A DNA stretch of 22,026 bases, from the IMG/VR virus record IMGVR_UViG_3300049737_000217, positions 1-22,026 of that record; one strand, given 5' to 3'. How positions within the stretch are numbered: position 1 is the first letter of the stretch; each line of letters begins with the position of its first letter. This document shows, piece after piece, positions 19,689 through 22,026 of the stretch. The translations under genes were made by a program, and so were the position numbers. Source of the stretch: a virus. Below the pieces are notes generated by a model. It was not told where the DNA came from and did no database searches. It saw nothing but the letters and a program-made list of their open reading frames with translations.

Positions 19689-20356
19689 TATCTCATTCCA
19701 CCATAATGTGAAGTGCCTCTGTATGGATTAGTGGATAATTGTCTTACTACAAAAGGTTGTAGCAATGCTGTTGCTGAATAAGGAGCTTTGATTGCTTTAT
19801 CATCATCTCCTCTTCTTTCAAATAAATAACTTCCATATATTAAACACGCTTGTTTTATTTGCATAGGAACAGCAGTGTTATCTCCATAACCAGCAGTATA
19901 TTTAATTTCAATACCATTCACTGGTCTTAATCCAGTTGGATAAGATACTCCAGTCTGTAAAGTAAATTTACTAGGTTGACTGGCATTATCTAGTCGATAA
20001 TTAGAAGTAGCCCATGTTGTTGCGCTATCATCATCAGCATAATATTTAACATGATTAATTGCTGATACTGGTGATTTAGGCAATATAATGTTTCTTCTTG
20101 AAAAGTCTTGATCTATTCCTAAATAAGAACCCTCTTGCACTCTTACATCAACATCATAAACAGTATCTATAAAAAGTTCATAAACAGTCGTGCATAAAGT
20201 TCTATTAGTATATTCTTTAGCCCAAGAATCTACTGCCTGTTTTATAATATTTAAAACAGTATCATCATCACTAGAATCTACTTTTAGATATGCTTTCAAT
20301 TCAGTTAAAGTAATTGCTGAATCTGTTTGAGCTGTATTTACTTTAAGTCCTGCCAT
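19688..20356 (-). CDS. Head-tail connector (HK97 gp6-like)
   Basis: The 222-residue protein starts MAGLKVNTAQTDSAITLTEL and has LKAYLKVDSSDDDTVLNIIKQAVDSWAKEYTNRTL, the usual helical N-terminus of gp6-like connectors. It continues SPVSAINHVKYYADDDSA, then YTAGYGD and QIKQACLIYGSYLFERRGD. It forms a ring under the portal. Preceded by GAGGTAA-type ribosome binding at about 20359-20365 in the gap to the DUF7483-like gene, and overlapping the closure gene by one base. Confidence 0.9.
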   Translation of the reverse strand: MAGLKVNTAQTDSAITLTELKAYLKVDSSDDDTVLNIIKQAVDSWAKEYTNRTLCTTVYELFIDTVYDVDVRVQEGSYLGIDQDFSRRNIILPKSPVSAINHVKYYADDDSATTWATSNYRLDNASQPSKFTLQTGVSYPTGLRPVNGIEIKYTAGYGDNTAVPMQIKQACLIYGSYLFERRGDDDKAIKAPYSATALLQPFVVRQLSTNPYRGTSHYGGMR

Positions 20357-20385
20357 AATTTACCTCTGTTCGCTGGTAACTTTCA

Positions 20386-21501
20386 TCAAAATGCTGTTCC
20401 TAATACTTTGTTAGTTGCAACCATAGGCATTTTTCCAAAAGCAATATAGACATAGTGATTCCCCTCACCATTACTTTTGCCATCAGTTGTAGCAGTTGCA
20501 AAACCATTACTATAAAATTGAATAGTGTCTTGTGCCTGTTCCTGTGTGTCGACGTCCATTTGCAGATTTTTTTCAATGTTGTTTCCATGATTTGCACCAC
20601 TTGAACTTGATGCACTTCCATCTTTATCAGTAAACAATGAAATTTGACTTTTATATGACCACGATTCATCAGCAGAATCATATTTATGTATTATAATTGC
20701 TTGTGGTTGAAATCCTGTAAAAACAAAAGTGCCATGCGAATTGCCATTACCTTGATATGTGCCACTTCTCATAAAACCATTTCTGTTAGAAAAACAATAT
20801 GCTATAAAACTTTTACTGGTTTTATTTGTACCATCATCATTACCTACTGAAAACACACTAGATGTTGGTTTAGTGTCATTCCAAAATGCAGAAGAAGTTT
20901 GTTGTTGAGCTGTATCCCACAAGTCTACTTGATTATCCTCACTCATAGTATTTGATTGACCTGAACGATTACCACCATGCCAATATGACCTCCAATGCTG
21001 TGTATCTGTTCTATTTTTAACCCATATACAATCAGGTGCAGTTGAAAGCCCATGACCAATCGTACCAGCACTTCCTGTTCCAGTCCATTCTACTATTGAG
21101 ATACCACCAGTATCATTTGCTTGGACTGTGCTTGTAATACTGCCATCTGAATTACTTGAAGTTGAGGCATTGCCACCTTTTAAAAATGTACCTATATAAC
21201 CAGTAGCACTTCCATTAACTGTTTGAGCACTTGTCAATGTAAGACCATTACTATCTCTTGATGTTACAATAGATGTGGTTGCCTCTGGGTCATTTTCTGA
21301 TGCACCATAAACTAAATTTTTACCTATACCCATAGTTGAGTTTTGTGAAAACCATTGACTGTTTCCATCTCTTGCTTTGAGCCACCATATATCAGGGCTA
21401 AAAGATAATCCTGTTATTGCTTGACTACTTCCATTACCTACATAAACTTTATCTTCAAAATGATCTGTATTTTTTGCTATTGTTGAAAAGACTGCCATCA
21501 T
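20386..21501 (-). CDS. DUF7483-like repeat protein (virion surface/fibre candidate)
   Basis: The 371-residue protein is made of beta-rich repeats of a kind common in marine phage fibre-type proteins: VYVGNGSSQAITGLSFSPDIWWLKARDG, GHGLSTAPDCIWVKNRTDTQHW, SFIAYCFSNRNGFMRSGTYQ-GNGN and FTGFQPQAIIIHKYDS, then FYSNGFATAT. The recurring W-x-K-x-R and G-N-G elements fit DUF7483. It likely contacts host surface or glycans. ATG-ATG occurs at the start; the second (21498) has GGAGG at ideal spacing. It lies before the connector, not after the tape measure, so it may decorate the head. In related proteins this domain usually follows an SPRY domain in one chain. Confidence 0.75.
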   Translation of the reverse strand: MMAVFSTIAKNTDHFEDKVYVGNGSSQAITGLSFSPDIWWLKARDGNSQWFSQNSTMGIGKNLVYGASENDPEATTSIVTSRDSNGLTLTSAQTVNGSATGYIGTFLKGGNASTSSNSDGSITSTVQANDTGGISIVEWTGTGSAGTIGHGLSTAPDCIWVKNRTDTQHWRSYWHGGNRSGQSNTMSEDNQVDLWDTAQQQTSSAFWNDTKPTSSVFSVGNDDGTNKTSKSFIAYCFSNRNGFMRSGTYQGNGNSHGTFVFTGFQPQAIIIHKYDSADESWSYKSQISLFTDKDGSASSSSGANHGNNIEKNLQMDVDTQEQAQDTIQFYSNGFATATTDGKSNGEGNHYVYIAFGKMPMVATNKVLGTAF

Positions 21502-22026
21502 TAACCTCCACTTGATTGAATGTTATCGCTACATAAAGCTAAGAAACCACTAGGCGGAGAAAATTCAAAGATTCCTTTACCATTACCATCTGCATTTGCT
21601 GATGCTACTGCTGTAGTTCCAAAAAACCCATGTCCAAAATTTATATCTATTGTTCGATTTGTTGAATCTGAGTTTCTTCCACCGACATAAAAACTATATA
21701 ATTCATTATCATTATTTGTTAATGTTTTGCCACTATCATTTGCTCCTGTCGCTGGATTACCGACATTTGAAGTGCTAGGTGCATTAAACCAAGTTCCATT
21801 TCTACCTGTCCATACTTTGCCTGTTGCAGAATCAAAAGCGAACATAATAATATCGCCATCACTTATTCCTGTACCATAGCTAGTTGTAGTGTTTCCCATC
21901 TGTATTAAAGATGATGAACCAGCTAAGAAACTCAATGCTCCATTACCACCAACAGTTGCAGTCTGTAGAGCCAAGTCTGCATTAAATTGTTCTATTCTTT
22001 TTCCTGATGTTGCATCTGTAAGATAA
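21501..22026 (-). CDS. Partial SPRY/concanavalin-like domain protein
   Basis: The frame is open through the right edge of the window, so the N-terminus is missing. The first visible residues are YLTDATSGKRIEQFNADL. The visible part has GDIIMFAFDSATGKVWTGRNGTW, ATGANDSGKTL, DINFGHGFFG and FEFSPPSGFLALCSDN, an SPRY-type beta-sandwich as found in marine phage fibre proteins. The end SPPSGFLALC is the usual junction to a DUF7483-type domain, here encoded by the next gene. The TTG at 21974 could start a shorter form but the reading frame continues upstream. The stop overlaps the next ATG as TAATG. Confidence 0.75.
   Translation of the reverse strand, partial: YLTDATSGKRIEQFNADLALQTATVGGNGALSFLAGSSSLIQMGNTTTSYGTGISDGDIIMFAFDSATGKVWTGRNGTWFNAPSTSNVGNPATGANDSGKTLTNNDNELYSFYVGGRNSDSTNRTIDINFGHGFFGTTAVASANADGNGKGIFEFSPPSGFLALCSDNIQSSGG

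Overview
The window is a piece of an AT-rich, tailed double-stranded DNA bacteriophage genome. It is either a free phage contig or a prophage whose integrase lies outside the window. The head-tail and tail genes follow the HK97/lambda-like siphovirus order: connector, closure protein, HK97-gp10-like protein, DUF3168, TP901-type major tail protein, tail assembly chaperone, tape measure. No tail sheath or baseplate genes are seen, so a long non-contractile tail is expected. The gene families suggest a marine alphaproteobacterial host: GTA-like chaperone and holin types, DUF7483- and SPRY-like repeats, a phage 2OG-Fe(II) oxygenase and DUF3310. This host call is inference, because no host-derived gene is present.

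Layout on the + coordinate axis. (1) 1-4290, minus strand: packaging and head start, read terS, terL, portal, HNH nuclease, then a head protein running off the left edge. A clear Rho-independent terminator (4313-4342) separates it from the early genes. (2) 4364-6605, minus strand: the leftward early operon with an XRE/Cro-like regulator, an iteron-bearing replication initiator, a small basic protein, a Twinkle/DnaB-type helicase and two small unknowns. (3) 6606-6777: divergent control region with a near-consensus leftward promoter. (4) 6778-9333, plus strand: rightward early operon with an ERF single-strand annealing protein, a protein ending in an SSB-like acidic tip, a 2OG-Fe(II) oxygenase and several tiny genes. 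(5) 9322-12555, minus strand: six tightly coupled genes for membrane or secreted proteins, probably lysis or envelope functions. (6) 12600-14765, plus strand: a structured untranslated leader, an HxxxH metalloprotein-like gene flanked by a 17-bp perfect inverted repeat, then DUF3310, an HTH protein and unknowns. (7) 14811-22026, minus strand: tail and head-tail joining genes, preceded at the right edge by SPRY-like and DUF7483-like fibre-type genes. Major capsid protein, protease, endolysin and DNA polymerase are not in the window.

Genes are packed with ATGA, TAATG or short overlaps, which fixes several starts and reveals small genes at 5839-5979, 7059-7211, 9011-9091, 12376-12555 and 13875-14030. 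The non-coding gaps at 4.9, 6.7, 12.6-12.7 and 13.8 kb share a recurring CCCATWATGG motif placed in or next to candidate promoters, which looks like a phage-wide operator. The most unusual locus is 12634-13858: a structured RNA leader with mutually exclusive pairings, a gene inside a 17-bp inverted repeat, and two near-identical copies of a promoter-like element on either side.
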